A stretch of 62,657 bases of DNA from an uncultured bacterium (GCA_902795965.1 CADBNI010000032.1:1-62657); one strand, 5' to 3'. Shown: positions 31,809 to 40,624, counted from the first letter of the stretch. The notes: a model not told the origin generated them from the sequence alone. Made by a program: numbers and translations.

Positions 31809-33650
31809 GTCGCTCTGTGTTAATTCAAAAGAAGATTTTTCGGGAAAAACTTCTTCCAAGAATATTCGGGTTCTCAGTCTGTCCAAATCCGTAATCTCCT
31901 CCCCGTCATTGGTGCAAAACAGTGAAGGCTTGTATATCATAAATTTTTCGTAAGGATTTTTACTTTTCATTGTTATTACGGTAGAATCCGACTGATATTT
32001 CTTTTTTAATTTGTATCGCAAACGTTTGATAAGTGAATAAAAACGACTGATTTTTGAAATGCGTTTTAATTTACCGTTTCCTGTTGCAAGCGTATAATAT
32101 GCAATGATTACACGCTGAATATCACCTTCCGTTCTGAATTTATGATTTCTGTTAATCTCGTATTTCTCTTTAAAGTATTCAAGGCAGTTTATAAAATCAG
32201 TTTTTCTGTAAGCATCTATATTATGATGTGGAGCGTACGGATACATTTTCCCAAATTTTTCGGCAATCATATTTTGATTTATCAATATTGATCTTGCATA
32301 CATTGAAGTATTTAAATTTATTTTTTTTAATTGCTTTTGAAGTCTTATTATCGGTTTGCCGTCAGGAGTAAAGAAAAACGCTTTTGTAACGTAGTTTCCG
32401 AAATAATAATCATCACATGCATACAAAAAATGTTCGGACAATCCGGGTATAAAAGGCAGATAAGACTCTATTGCTTCACTGTTAAAAAGCGGTAATTTAT
32501 CTTGCGGAATAAAATCTTTATGAAATATAACTTTTACCTTTTCATTTGATGTATCGAGCCATTTGGGGATTTGATTATCCGTAACTATGTAAATTTTGTT
32601 TATCCATTTTGCATATTTTTCGACTGAGCGTAAAGAATAGCGTAATTCGTCATTGTCGGTATATCTGCCTTTGTTGACGGCTTGTATATCTAACTCACCT
32701 TTTTCCAATTTTTGATAATAATTTTTCTTTTCAAGCCACTTTTCATCACTGCCGTCAACCCATAAGTACACCAAATCCACAGGAAACGTAAAATTAACTT
32801 TTTCCTTTTTATACGGCAAAAATCCCAAAAACAAATGTTTAACATAATGATTTCCCACATAAGTTTTTACAAATGCGTTATACCAATAACTTGTATAATA
32901 ATTCAGATTTTCAGGCAGGCAAATATCACTGTTTGCACAATAATCCTGCATCATACCGTAAGCCAAACTCATATCCTGCATTCTTTTTGCTCGTAAACTT
33001 TTTGTTTTTAACAGAGAATTTTTTCTTTCAACATAATGATAGTTTGCACCCTTGACCGAAACTGTCAGATTTGCGTAATCCAAAGCCTTAGTGACAAACA
33101 TTGTATTTTCATACAAATTATTTTCCAAAAATTTTATGTCAAAATATTTTATCATTGAGGTTTTAAAAATTTTGTTTCCCACTTGATAAAAAATTCCGTT
33201 CCTGTCCGTGCAAAGTTTCATCATATCACGTTTTAGCGCACCGTAATTTTCAAATAAGCAGTGATAATCATATATTCTAAATCCTGACTTGTGTTTTAAA
33301 ATATTTCCGACCGCAATATCGGCATTAAAATCGTTTGCGCGTTTGTACAATTTTTCAAAATATTTTTTATCGACATAATCATCACTGTCAACAAATCCGA
33401 TATATTCCCCGTTTGCCATAGTTAATGCCAAATTTTTTGAATATCCGCAACCGTAGTTTTTGTCATTTGTTATAACTTTTATGCCCTCAAAAGATTTCAA
33501 AATATTTGCGGTAGCATCATCAGAGCCGTCATCAACAACGATTGTTTCAATATTTTTCAAAGTTTGATTTAAAAGGCTTTTAATACACTTTTTGATAGTC
33601 TTTTCACTGTTATAAGCCGTAACAATCACCGAAATCTTAGGGTTTGACAT
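31791..33650 (-). CDS. GT2 glycosyltransferase fused to Stealth phosphotransferase
   Basis: 619 residues. Residues 1-230 are a GT-A family 2 glycosyltransferase (ISVIVTAYNSEKTI, VVDDGSDD, DSDD at 88-91). Residues 290-525 carry Stealth conserved regions: CR1 VDLVYLWVDGSDEKW (291-305), CR2 from GRYTDNDELRYSLRSVEKY through FLYACDDYYFGNYV (328-421), and CR3 around HNIDAYRKTDF to EGDIQRV (476-513). Stealth enzymes transfer sugar-1-phosphate, making phosphodiester-linked capsule or cell-wall glycans. GGAGATAA precedes the ATG. No other capsule genes adjoin it. Confidence 0.9.
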   Translation of the reverse strand: MSNPKISVIVTAYNSEKTIKKCIKSLLNQTLKNIETIVVDDGSDDATANILKSFEGIKVITNDKNYGCGYSKNLALTMANGEYIGFVDSDDYVDKKYFEKLYKRANDFNADIAVGNILKHKSGFRIYDYHCLFENYGALKRDMMKLCTDRNGIFYQVGNKIFKTSMIKYFDIKFLENNLYENTMFVTKALDYANLTVSVKGANYHYVERKNSLLKTKSLRAKRMQDMSLAYGMMQDYCANSDICLPENLNYYTSYWYNAFVKTYVGNHYVKHLFLGFLPYKKEKVNFTFPVDLVYLWVDGSDEKWLEKKNYYQKLEKGELDIQAVNKGRYTDNDELRYSLRSVEKYAKWINKIYIVTDNQIPKWLDTSNEKVKVIFHKDFIPQDKLPLFNSEAIESYLPFIPGLSEHFLYACDDYYFGNYVTKAFFFTPDGKPIIRLQKQLKKINLNTSMYARSILINQNMIAEKFGKMYPYAPHHNIDAYRKTDFINCLEYFKEKYEINRNHKFRTEGDIQRVIIAYYTLATGNGKLKRISKISRFYSLIKRLRYKLKKKYQSDSTVITMKSKNPYEKFMIYKPSLFCTNDGEEITDLDRLRTRIFLEEVFPEKSSFELTQSDLAVKF

Positions 33651-33837
33651 ATTTTATCTCCATTAATCATATATGCTACTTTGTTATAGTTAAGTAATAT
33701 ATTTGATTACCTAATTATACAGGAAGGTGATTTAAAAAGTATCAAGTGTAACGAATTATTAATTTAATAAATAAAAGTGATGTTTATAACTCGCTAATTG
33801 TAGGGTATTTTTGAAAAAAGTTGCAGGTGTGCTGATT

Positions 33838-34164
33838 ATGATTTATTGTGACAAGGAATATATTGCAAAAGTAATAAAAAACGCAAGACGGCAAAAAGGT
33901 TTAAAACAATCCGAGCTTGCCGAAAAAATCGGGTTGAGCGAAAAACACTTGAGCAAAATTGAGACGGGGAAAAATTATCCTTCGCTTGATAATTTTTTTA
34001 AAATTTTGCAAATTTTGGAGATGCCGTTGAGTTCGTTTATCAAATCAGAAAAAGCAATATCTGCCAATCGAAGCGAATTGGACAAAATATTAAACACTTC
34101 AAGTGAAAGCCAAATAAGTGTTTATCTCAATCTTTTAAAAGTTTTGCAAGGAAATTTGAAATAA
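33838..34164 (+). CDS. XRE-family HTH regulator
   Basis: 108 residues from the ATG at 33838; the frame is open from a TTG at 33811, but AGGTG lies upstream of the ATG. Helix-turn-helix at about 8-62 (LKQSELAEKIGLSEKHLSKIE). It is tail to tail with the cassette 4 regulator (1 bp between stops). It faces no pilin itself; the divergent gene upstream is the GT2-Stealth gene, 187 bp away. Confidence 0.85.
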   Translation: MIYCDKEYIAKVIKNARRQKGLKQSELAEKIGLSEKHLSKIETGKNYPSLDNFFKILQILEMPLSSFIKSEKAISANRSELDKILNTSSESQISVYLNLLKVLQGNLK

Positions 34165-34165
34165 A

Positions 34166-34483
34166 TCAGACATCAAAACTCTGAATAATCCTGTATATTA
34201 TGCGTTTCTTTTCAGGTGACTGTTTTTTTAGGGTTTCTATAATCCTGTTTTCAATAAACACCTCGTCTGCATAATATCCGTTATCAAAAAATTCCTGTGG
34301 CAAAACGTCAAACTCCTCCATGATTTTCAAAACGGTTTGCATGGAAGGAAAACTTTTGCCGTTTTCAATATTGCTTAGTGAAGGCGGTTCTATACCAATT
34401 TTTTCCGCAAACTGCTCCTGCGTTAACTCGGATTTGCGTCTGATTTCCCTGATTTTACCGCCAATAAGAATTTTTTTGTCCAT
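34166..34483 (-). CDS. XRE-family HTH regulator (pilin cassette 4)
   Basis: 105 residues. Helix-turn-helix at about 8-64 (LTQEQFAEKIGIEPPSLSNIE) with a tail ending EKKRIIYRIIQSFDV. GGGGGTAC precedes the ATG. Divergent from the pilin gene 131 bp away. Confidence 0.9.
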   Translation of the reverse strand: MDKKILIGGKIREIRRKSELTQEQFAEKIGIEPPSLSNIENGKSFPSMQTVLKIMEEFDVLPQEFFDNGYYADEVFIENRIIETLKKQSPEKKRIIYRIIQSFDV

Positions 34484-34550
34484 AAAGTACCCCCAAAAAC
34501 AGAATACTTTTTATTTTAAATTTCATACATAATTAAAACATTAAAATATG

Positions 34551-34579
34551 TTGATTTTTTAATGCAAACATGATATAAT
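34551..34579 (+). promoter_or_regulatory. Promoter of pilin cassette 4
   Basis: TTGATT (34551-34556), 17 bp, TATAAT (34574-34579) with an upstream TG. No strong inverted repeat is evident in this gap. Confidence 0.65.
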
Positions 34580-34614
34580 AATAATGAAATAGTTAAATTT
34601 AGGAAGGATTTATT

Positions 34615-35292
34615 ATGTTGACATTAAAAAATGCAGGTAAAGAATTTGCTTTCACCCTTGCAGAGGTGTTGATTACATTGGGTATAATTGGAGTTGTTTC
34701 GGCAATGACCATGCCGACCCTGATTGCGAATTATCAAAAACAAGTAACAGTAAATAAAATAAAAAAATTTTATACAAATATTAATCAAGTTATTGCGCAA
34801 GCACAGGTTGATAACGGAGAGTTTTCTTCCTGGTCATACGAAAACAGTGAAGATTTTTATAACAAATATATAAAACCGTACATAAAAAATGTTGATAAAG
34901 TTGAAACAAATATACACATTGCCGGAGATTTTTTAGGTGGGGTGAGATTTGTATTGGCGGATGGTACACAAGCAATTTTTTCTTCAGGCAGTTGTTTTCT
35001 TGGCGATTGTGCGATGAGACCTGTAATCGTATTTGATATAAAAGTTCAAAAACATAATGATACATACAGCACTTACATTAAACATCCCACACGTGAAAGA
35101 TTTTATTTTATAATAGATAAAAACGGTACTGTTACTTTTCCAAGACTTACTAATAATCGAACTCAAAATTTATCGAGTTGTAAAAAATTTAATCCGAATA
35201 ACGGAATAGATTACGGCAGTAACGGATACGTTACCTGTTCTACAGTTATATACAAGGACGGGTGGAAAATCGCTCCTGATTATCCGTGGTAA
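34615..35292 (+). CDS. Type IV pilin-like protein (cassette 4)
   Basis: 225 residues. Leader MLTLKNAGKEFA, then FTLAEVLITLGIIGVVSAMT; Ala at -1, as in cassette 3. The body is clearly paralogous to the cassette 3 protein. It has two added cysteines (SGSCFLGDCAMRP) that may form an extra disulfide. Ends CSTVIYKDGWKIAPDYPW. AGGAAGG supports the ATG. Confidence 0.92.
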   Translation: MLTLKNAGKEFAFTLAEVLITLGIIGVVSAMTMPTLIANYQKQVTVNKIKKFYTNINQVIAQAQVDNGEFSSWSYENSEDFYNKYIKPYIKNVDKVETNIHIAGDFLGGVRFVLADGTQAIFSSGSCFLGDCAMRPVIVFDIKVQKHNDTYSTYIKHPTRERFYFIIDKNGTVTFPRLTNNRTQNLSSCKKFNPNNGIDYGSNGYVTCSTVIYKDGWKIAPDYPW

Positions 35293-35342
35293 AATGTATT
35301 CTTATGGAATAATATTTAGTTATTTAGTTCCATATTTTAATT

Positions 35343-36002
35343 TCAATTCTTTTCGGAGTTTTTGATTTTTTCTTTCAGCTCAAGGACTTCGTATTTCAGA
35401 CGGTTGAGTTCGCATTTCACGGGGTCGGGGATTCTGTTATGCATCAAAACTCCGTTTTCGTCTTTAACTTTTTTCTGAACTACACGTCCCGGTACGCCGA
35501 CAACCGTTGAATATTCGGGGACATCTTCCACAACAACCGAACCTGCGCCCACTCTGACATAATCTCCTATTTTTATGTTACCCAAAATTTTTGCACCCGC
35601 ACCGACTATTACATTGTTGCCTAAAGTCGGGTGGCGTTTGCCGTGTTCTTTTCCCGTTCCGCCCAAAGTTACCTGCTGATATATCAAAACGTCATCACCA
35701 ATTTCCGTTGTAGCACCGATAACTACACCTTCACCGTGGTCGATAAAAAATCTTCTGCCGATTTTTGCTGCGGGGTGAATTTCTATACCTGTTACAATTC
35801 TTGTTATGTAGGATATTATTCGCGGGATTAGCGGAATATGCCATTTGTACAATCTGTGAGCAAATCTGTATGCAATCAGTGCATGTAATCCCGGATAGCA
35901 AAGAATAACTTCAAAAATATTTTCTGCGGCAGGGTCTTTGTCGTAAATTACCTGTATATCTTCTTTAACTTTTGTAATTCCGCGTTTCAAAACTTTTAAC
36001 AT
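35343..36002 (-). CDS. cysE: Serine O-acetyltransferase
   Basis: 219 residues. Makes O-acetylserine from serine and acetyl-CoA, the first committed step to cysteine. The left-handed beta-helix hexapeptide repeats are clear (IEIHPAAKIGRRFFIDHGEG, VVIGATTEIGDDVLIYQQVT, LGGTGKEHGKRHPTLG), with catalytic DH in FIDHGEG. The short N-terminal region is as in the cyanobacterial and Gram-positive form. The C-terminus has a coiled tail (LNRLKYEVLELKEKIK). No cysK is adjacent. Confidence 0.96.
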   Translation of the reverse strand: MLKVLKRGITKVKEDIQVIYDKDPAAENIFEVILCYPGLHALIAYRFAHRLYKWHIPLIPRIISYITRIVTGIEIHPAAKIGRRFFIDHGEGVVIGATTEIGDDVLIYQQVTLGGTGKEHGKRHPTLGNNVIVGAGAKILGNIKIGDYVRVGAGSVVVEDVPEYSTVVGVPGRVVQKKVKDENGVLMHNRIPDPVKCELNRLKYEVLELKEKIKNSEKN

Positions 36003-36047
36003 ACTTTGATTATAGCATAAAATAATAATTGGTATTATGCGTAAGGG

Positions 36048-36082
36048 TAATACGGCCGGGATAAATTCCCGACCGTATTTTA
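36048..36082. terminator. Hairpin between cysE and tail-fibre-like genes
   Basis: AATACGG(C/T)CGGGA, ATTT-type loop, TCCCG(A/G)CCGTATT: a 13-bp stem. It follows the stop of the minus-strand 136-aa gene closely and can end that transcript; the T-run is weak. Confidence 0.7.
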
Positions 36083-36490
36083 TGTATTAAGTTGTTCAAG
36101 TTCTTCTCGGAGTGTAATAACTTGCCTGTTATAGTGTTCGAGCCAGCTTGTTTCTTCATCAATCAATGATGGTTCTGCAATCGCTCTTATACGTTTTTTG
36201 TCAAGTTGTTCGAGTTCTTTTTTTATTTCTGCAATACGAGTCTCTTTTTGAATTTTTGCATTTTGTTCTTCGATTTCCTCAGGAGAAAGTCTTTTCCACG
36301 TTCCGTTTGAATATTTGTATTCGTTTTCGTTGACTGCGATTACGTTATTTTCAAACGGGATAATCATTTTGCCCTCTGATTGTGCGTTGAGAAGTTCCAT
36401 CCAGTATTCGTCAGAAATTTCAAATGCATTTTCAAAATTTTCTTCGTAAAAACCGTAGTCTTTATTATTTTTAGTTCCGTAATATTTCAT
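36080..36490 (-). CDS. Tail-fibre-assembly-like protein
   Basis: 136 residues from ATG 36490, which has GGAGG 6 bp upstream (the longer frame overlaps the previous gene). The C-terminal half is a Glu/Lys-rich helix (RIAEIKKELEQLDKKRIRAI, HYNRQVITLREELEQL). The N-terminal half has WMELLNAQSEGKMI, followed by VNENEYKYSNGTW. Layout and position after a fibre-like gene fit phage tail-fibre assembly chaperones. No other phage gene is near. Confidence 0.6.
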   Translation of the reverse strand: MKYYGTKNNKDYGFYEENFENAFEISDEYWMELLNAQSEGKMIIPFENNVIAVNENEYKYSNGTWKRLSPEEIEEQNAKIQKETRIAEIKKELEQLDKKRIRAIAEPSLIDEETSWLEHYNRQVITLREELEQLNT

Positions 36491-36500
36491 TTTGACCTCC

Positions 36501-37163
36501 TTAATATCCGATTGCCACATAATTAATATAAGAACCGTAGCCTGATGATGCTGCGGTAAATCCCGTTAATGATTGAGATGAAATACCCGTGTCGGGTCTT
36601 TCGTAATCGGAATTCTGTCCGTTTTTCATAAATACGGGAGCTGCATATTTTGTGAATGCTAAAGGATAAGTAACATTTTTTGAATGATTATATCCGTATT
36701 GGATTATTAATTTGTTTGGAAGTCTTATATATCCGCTTTTTCCTAAAGAAACGGTTCCCGTAATACAAATCCATTCACTCCAATCGGTAGTGTAATGTCT
36801 TGTGTATATAACCCCTGTTCCGTACCAGATTTGTTTGATAAATCCTTCGGCACCTATGACCGAAAGTATTCCCGAAGTTCCTGCGGGAATATTTAGCGGA
36901 GTGTATGTGCTTAAAAATGCGAAATTACCGGGGGTGAGGTAGTCGTTTAAATCTTCGTCGGTTTCCGTAATGATGAAATCTTTTACAAGTTCGGATTTCT
37001 CGGCTTTTTCTGCCAAAGTTTCAATTACGGATGCAATATCAGCAGCTTCTGTTTCCTGATATTCGCTGATAATGTTTGCCAATGCGACAAAATTGGCATT
37101 CACTTCGGTAGCTTTAGCTTTTGTTCCGGGAACAAAAGAATAAGGTATCATTGAATTAGTCAT
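36501..37163 (-). CDS. Phage tail-fibre-like protein
   Basis: 220 residues. The start (MTNSMIPYSFVPGTKAKATE, VNANFVALAN) and the C-terminal half (GFIKQIWYGTGVIYTRHYT, SLGKSGYIRLPNKLIIQYGY) are typical of phage tail fibre or receptor-binding proteins, including the final NYVAIGY. Such domains bind host surface sugars. It precedes its putative chaperone by 10 bp. It is an isolated pair, so domestication, a moron or a prophage relic are all possible. Confidence 0.75.
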   Translation of the reverse strand: MTNSMIPYSFVPGTKAKATEVNANFVALANIISEYQETEAADIASVIETLAEKAEKSELVKDFIITETDEDLNDYLTPGNFAFLSTYTPLNIPAGTSGILSVIGAEGFIKQIWYGTGVIYTRHYTTDWSEWICITGTVSLGKSGYIRLPNKLIIQYGYNHSKNVTYPLAFTKYAAPVFMKNGQNSDYERPDTGISSQSLTGFTAASSGYGSYINYVAIGY

Positions 37164-37253
37164 ATTTTTCCTTTCCGACTAATTTAATGAATATTAAGGC
37201 ATTTGATAACTTATTATACCACACGTTTTTAAAAATCGTCAATCTTCACAAAA

Positions 37254-37457
37254 CTAATCCGGGATATAATCAAACAGTTCTCCGGGTTTGCAATCAAGTG
37301 CAAAACAAAGTCTGTTCAAGGTTTCAAAATCAATTCCTTTAGTGTTGTTGCGGTAAATATTATCCATTGTGCTGTAACCGATACCTGCAAGTTTTGCGGT
37401 TTCGGATATTGTCATCCGTCTTTCGCCTATAACGATTGAAACTCTGTTTATAATCAT
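37254..37457 (-). CDS. Short HTH regulator (pilin cassette 5)
   Basis: 67 residues, essentially one helix-turn-helix (MTISETAKLAGIGYSTMDNI) of the small Cro-like type, ending ALDCKPGELFDYIPD. That ending is close to the one at 47782-47985 (FNCKVSDLLEYVPD). Divergent from the pilin gene; two perfect operator palindromes lie between. Confidence 0.9.
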   Translation of the reverse strand: MIINRVSIVIGERRMTISETAKLAGIGYSTMDNIYRNNTKGIDFETLNRLCFALDCKPGELFDYIPD

Positions 37458-37488
37458 ATTAAAATTTTACAAAATATTCATATATATG

Positions 37489-37530
37489 TTGACATATTCA
37501 TGTATACATGATATTGTCATGTATACATGA
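37489..37530 (+). promoter_or_regulatory. Promoter with two identical operator palindromes, cassette 5
   Basis: TTGACA (37489-37494), 17 bp, TATTGT (37512-37517). The perfect palindrome TCATGTATACATGA occurs twice, at 37498-37511 and 37517-37530, 19 bp apart. The first fills the spacer and the second covers the -10 end and start site, an arrangement expected for tight repression. Confidence 0.88.
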
Positions 37531-37569
37531 ATAAATACGTAATATAACTTAACAAATAAGGGGGACTAT

Positions 37570-38211
37570 ATGAAAAAGAATTTTGGTTTTACGTTGGCTG
37601 AAGTCCTGATAACATTGGGAATTATCGGAGTTATTTCGGCTATTACCATGCCAATATTGATTACGAATTACCAAAAGCAAGTGACGGTGAATAAATTAAA
37701 ACAAACGTACAGTATGCTCTCACAAGCAATACAAATGGCAGAAGCTGAGTATGGTTTTATGTCTGAATGGGATATTGACTATAATGAAACAGATAAGTTT
37801 TTTAATAAATATATGAAACCTTATTTAAAAACAACTGATGCAAATTTAAATCCGGTTAAACACTTTTTTCTTAACGGAATTGACTTTGATAATGATTTTG
37901 TTCCCGGGACATTGAAACATTATTATCTTGCAAACGGCTCAGAGTTGGCAATGTGGGGTAGTCCGCCTTATAACGTATTTTTTATTTTTGTTGACATAAA
38001 CGGTTATAAGTTGCCAAATGTTGTTGGAAAAGATACTTTTCTTTTTAATACGGATATTGATAAAGGAATAGTAGCAAATGGTAGTTTATTAGATAGAGAT
38101 ACTATGATCAATAGCGAATGGTCAGGCTGCAATAAATCCTCAAGGGGAAATTTTTGCGGGGCGTTAATTATGCATGACGGTTGGAAAATCGAGAAGGATT
38201 ATCCTTGGTAA
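37570..38211 (+). CDS. Type IV pilin-like protein (cassette 5)
   Basis: 213 residues. Leader MKKNFG, then FTLAEVLITLGIIGVISAIT. The body has an aromatic middle (FFNKYMKPYLKTTD, YYLANGSELAMWGSPPYNVF) and the segment DINGYKLPNVVGKDTFLF, whose DINGxKxPNxxGKDxF core also occurs in cassettes 1, 2 and 8. Ends CGALIMHDGWKIEKDYPW. AAGGGGGA precedes the ATG. Confidence 0.92.
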   Translation: MKKNFGFTLAEVLITLGIIGVISAITMPILITNYQKQVTVNKLKQTYSMLSQAIQMAEAEYGFMSEWDIDYNETDKFFNKYMKPYLKTTDANLNPVKHFFLNGIDFDNDFVPGTLKHYYLANGSELAMWGSPPYNVFFIFVDINGYKLPNVVGKDTFLFNTDIDKGIVANGSLLDRDTMINSEWSGCNKSSRGNFCGALIMHDGWKIEKDYPW

Positions 38212-38212
38212 T

Positions 38213-39082
38213 TTATGCCAAAATCAGCGGTTTTGCTTTTTTATACGAGCCTAAAAATCTCATAAATGCGGCTTTTTCTTTTATTTCCCGTAAAGTATTC
38301 ATTATAACAGGGTTTTGGATATGCCCGTCAAAGTTTACCGTCACTATATAATCTCCGAATTGGTGGTTTGACGGGTGTGATGCAATATAATTCAAATTGA
38401 TATTGTTTTTCAGAAAAATATTCAAAATGTTTAATAATGCTCCCGGTTTGTTTTGGGTCGAAAATGCGATTGAAGTCTTGTCATTACCCGTTTCTTCGGT
38501 TTCCAATTCACCGAAAAGGATATAACGGGTTTGGTTTGATTTGTCGTCATTAATATTTTCTTTCAAAATATTAAGATTAAAAGTTTCAGCAGTTTTCGGG
38601 CTTCCGATTGAAGAATAAGTCAGGTTATAATTTTGCAAACTTCTTGCAGCTTCGGGAATACTCGCCGCTTCAACGATATTTATATTAAAAGGCATTTCGT
38701 TTTTGACAAAATTTTTGCATTTACCCAAAGTCTCGGGGGCGGAAATTATCCCCGTAATTGAATAAAACTCCGTAGTACGCGACAAAAGGCAGTAGTTTAT
38801 CGGAAGATAACATTCCGAAAGAATTTTAATATTTTTGTTTTTTGTATAAATGAGATTGTCAAGAGTTTCACGAACTGTGCCTCTGATTGAGTTTTCAACT
38901 GCCAAAACCCCCAAAGTATCAGGGGTGTTGTCCACAAATTCAACGACTTCTTCTATTGTGCCAAAAGACTGTTCGTAAGCATTTATTTTAAATTTTTCGC
39001 AAAATTTATCTTTCGCACTCTCCGTAAAAGAGCTTTGAGGACCAAGGTATGCTATCGTTTTTACATTTTCAAAATTTAACAT
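38213..39082 (-). CDS. pheA: Prephenate dehydratase
   Basis: 289 residues. Converts prephenate to phenylpyruvate in phenylalanine synthesis. The catalytic domain (about 1-190) has IAYLGPQSSFTE, VLAVENSIRGTV and the NQTRYILF motif. The ACT domain (about 200-280) has NKPGALLNIL, but the usual ESRP phenylalanine-binding motif reads ASHPS, so feedback control may be altered. Monofunctional, with no chorismate mutase domain. Ends 1 bp from the convergent pilin gene. Confidence 0.95.
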   Translation of the reverse strand: MLNFENVKTIAYLGPQSSFTESAKDKFCEKFKINAYEQSFGTIEEVVEFVDNTPDTLGVLAVENSIRGTVRETLDNLIYTKNKNIKILSECYLPINYCLLSRTTEFYSITGIISAPETLGKCKNFVKNEMPFNINIVEAASIPEAARSLQNYNLTYSSIGSPKTAETFNLNILKENINDDKSNQTRYILFGELETEETGNDKTSIAFSTQNKPGALLNILNIFLKNNINLNYIASHPSNHQFGDYIVTVNFDGHIQNPVIMNTLREIKEKAAFMRFLGSYKKAKPLILA

Positions 39083-39131
39083 TTGATAAACTTTCTTATT
39101 TTCAATATAATTATAACAAAAGAGGGAACTT

Positions 39132-40505
39132 ATGGCAAATATTAAATTTGGAACTGACGGTTGGAGAGCCGTTGTAGGAAAAGATTTTAACGAAACTAAC
39201 GTAAAAACGGTTATAAAATCTGTCGGAAAATATGTTTATGACAACTTTGGGTTAAGTAAAAAAATTATTATCGGTTACGATCCGAGAAATATGGCTTTTG
39301 AATTTGCCGAACAATCGGCAAAGCAGTTGAGCGAATACGGTTTTGAAGTATTGCTTTCGGATAAAATTCTACCGACACCGGTTTTGGCTTTTAGTGCAAA
39401 ATTTTTAAATGCGTGTGCGGTTATGTTTACCGCTTCGCATAACCCTCCCGAATATTTGGGGATAAAGTTTATTCCCGATTATGCGGGCCCTGCAACATCT
39501 GATATTACGGACGAACTTGTGAAAAATCTGAATGAAGATTTTGAATCAAAAGGTTGCGGAACGTATAAAAAATACGACTTTGCGCCCGATTATTTTGAAC
39601 ATATCGAAAAACTTATTGATTTTGAAAAGATAAAAAATTTGAAGAAAAATATAATTTTTGACGGCTTGTATGCCGCAAGTATCGGCTGGTTTGACAAACT
39701 TTTAGACAAGTACGGAATAAAGTTTGAAGGGTTGCATATGTGGCATGATGTGAATTTTGGAGGCGGAATGCCCGAACCGAAACCTAAGTATTTAAAAGAA
39801 CTTATTGAAAAAGTTAAGAGGGAAGAAAATTCGGTCGGGTTTGCAAATGACGGAGATTCCGACAGATTTGGGGTTATTGACGAAAACGGGGAATATGTTT
39901 CGCCCAACGAGATAATATCAATTCTTTTAATCCACTTGAAGAAAAACAAAAATTATTCAGGTTCGCTTGTAAAAACGGTTGGGGCAAGCCTTTTGCTTGA
40001 CAAAACCGCAGAAAAATGCGGGGTGGAAGTTATTGAAACTCCTGTCGGATTTAAACATGTAGGCGAGGCTATGAGGAAGTTTAATCCGATTATCGGGGGT
40101 GAGGAATCGGGAGGCTTGAGCATACAGGGGCATATTCCCGAAAAAGACGGTATTCTTGCAAATCTGCTTATTTTAGAGGCTATGGCTTATGAAAATAAAT
40201 CGCTTGTTGAATTGAGAAAAGAGTTGTATGAATTTGTCGGGTGCAAATTTTATAATGACAGAATTGACAAGAAATTAGATAATTTTGATGAAGTTAAGCC
40301 TGTTTTGGAAAGTTATAAAAATAAGACTCAAATAGGTGATTTTAAAGTTAAAAAGACAGATACAAAAGACGGGGTTAAGCTGTATTTTGATGACGGGTGC
40401 AGTTGGATTTTGGTTCGTCCGAGCGGAACGGAACCGCTTTTGAGAATATATTTTGAGAGCGATAGTGTCGAAAAACTCGAATATCTAAAAGAAAAAACAA
40501 AATAA
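39132..40505 (+). CDS. Phosphohexomutase (phosphoglucomutase/phosphomannomutase)
   Basis: 457 residues. Alpha-D-phosphohexomutase with phosphoserine loop TASHNPPEYLG (Ser102), metal loop DGDSDRFG (240-246), sugar loop GGEESGGLS and phosphate loop RPSGTEPLLR. Interconverts hexose 1- and 6-phosphates, which links glycogen (GH57 at 2.8 kb) and sugar-nucleotide supply. The sequence alone does not separate glucose from mannose specificity. It is monocistronic. Confidence 0.93.
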   Translation: MANIKFGTDGWRAVVGKDFNETNVKTVIKSVGKYVYDNFGLSKKIIIGYDPRNMAFEFAEQSAKQLSEYGFEVLLSDKILPTPVLAFSAKFLNACAVMFTASHNPPEYLGIKFIPDYAGPATSDITDELVKNLNEDFESKGCGTYKKYDFAPDYFEHIEKLIDFEKIKNLKKNIIFDGLYAASIGWFDKLLDKYGIKFEGLHMWHDVNFGGGMPEPKPKYLKELIEKVKREENSVGFANDGDSDRFGVIDENGEYVSPNEIISILLIHLKKNKNYSGSLVKTVGASLLLDKTAEKCGVEVIETPVGFKHVGEAMRKFNPIIGGEESGGLSIQGHIPEKDGILANLLILEAMAYENKSLVELRKELYEFVGCKFYNDRIDKKLDNFDEVKPVLESYKNKTQIGDFKVKKTDTKDGVKLYFDDGCSWILVRPSGTEPLLRIYFESDSVEKLEYLKEKTK

Positions 40506-40545
40506 AAATTCCGCCTTACTGTCGTGTCGCAAACATTTGATAGTT
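40506..40545 (+). repeat. Dispersed 40-bp repeat, copy 1
   Basis: AAATTCCGCCTT, six variable bases, GTGTCGCAAACA. The reverse complement of the same design occurs at 58141-58180. It begins at the phosphohexomutase stop. Confidence 0.7.
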
Positions 40546-40587
40546 CACTACGTCAAAGGTCGGAATTGGAAAATTTTTATTCTTTAA

Positions 40588-40615
40588 ATAAGATTGCAGG
40601 GCTTATGCCCTGCAA
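40588..40615. terminator. Hairpin terminator
   Basis: TTGCAGGGC TTAT GCCCTGCAA lies between the convergent phosphohexomutase and M48-like genes; flanking sequence is AT-rich on both sides. Confidence 0.75.
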
Positions 40616-40624
40616 TTATAATCA

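Noticed and set aside
36080-37163. Prophage region
   Set aside because: Only two fibre-like genes are present; no integrase, capsid, portal, terminase or lysis gene is visible.
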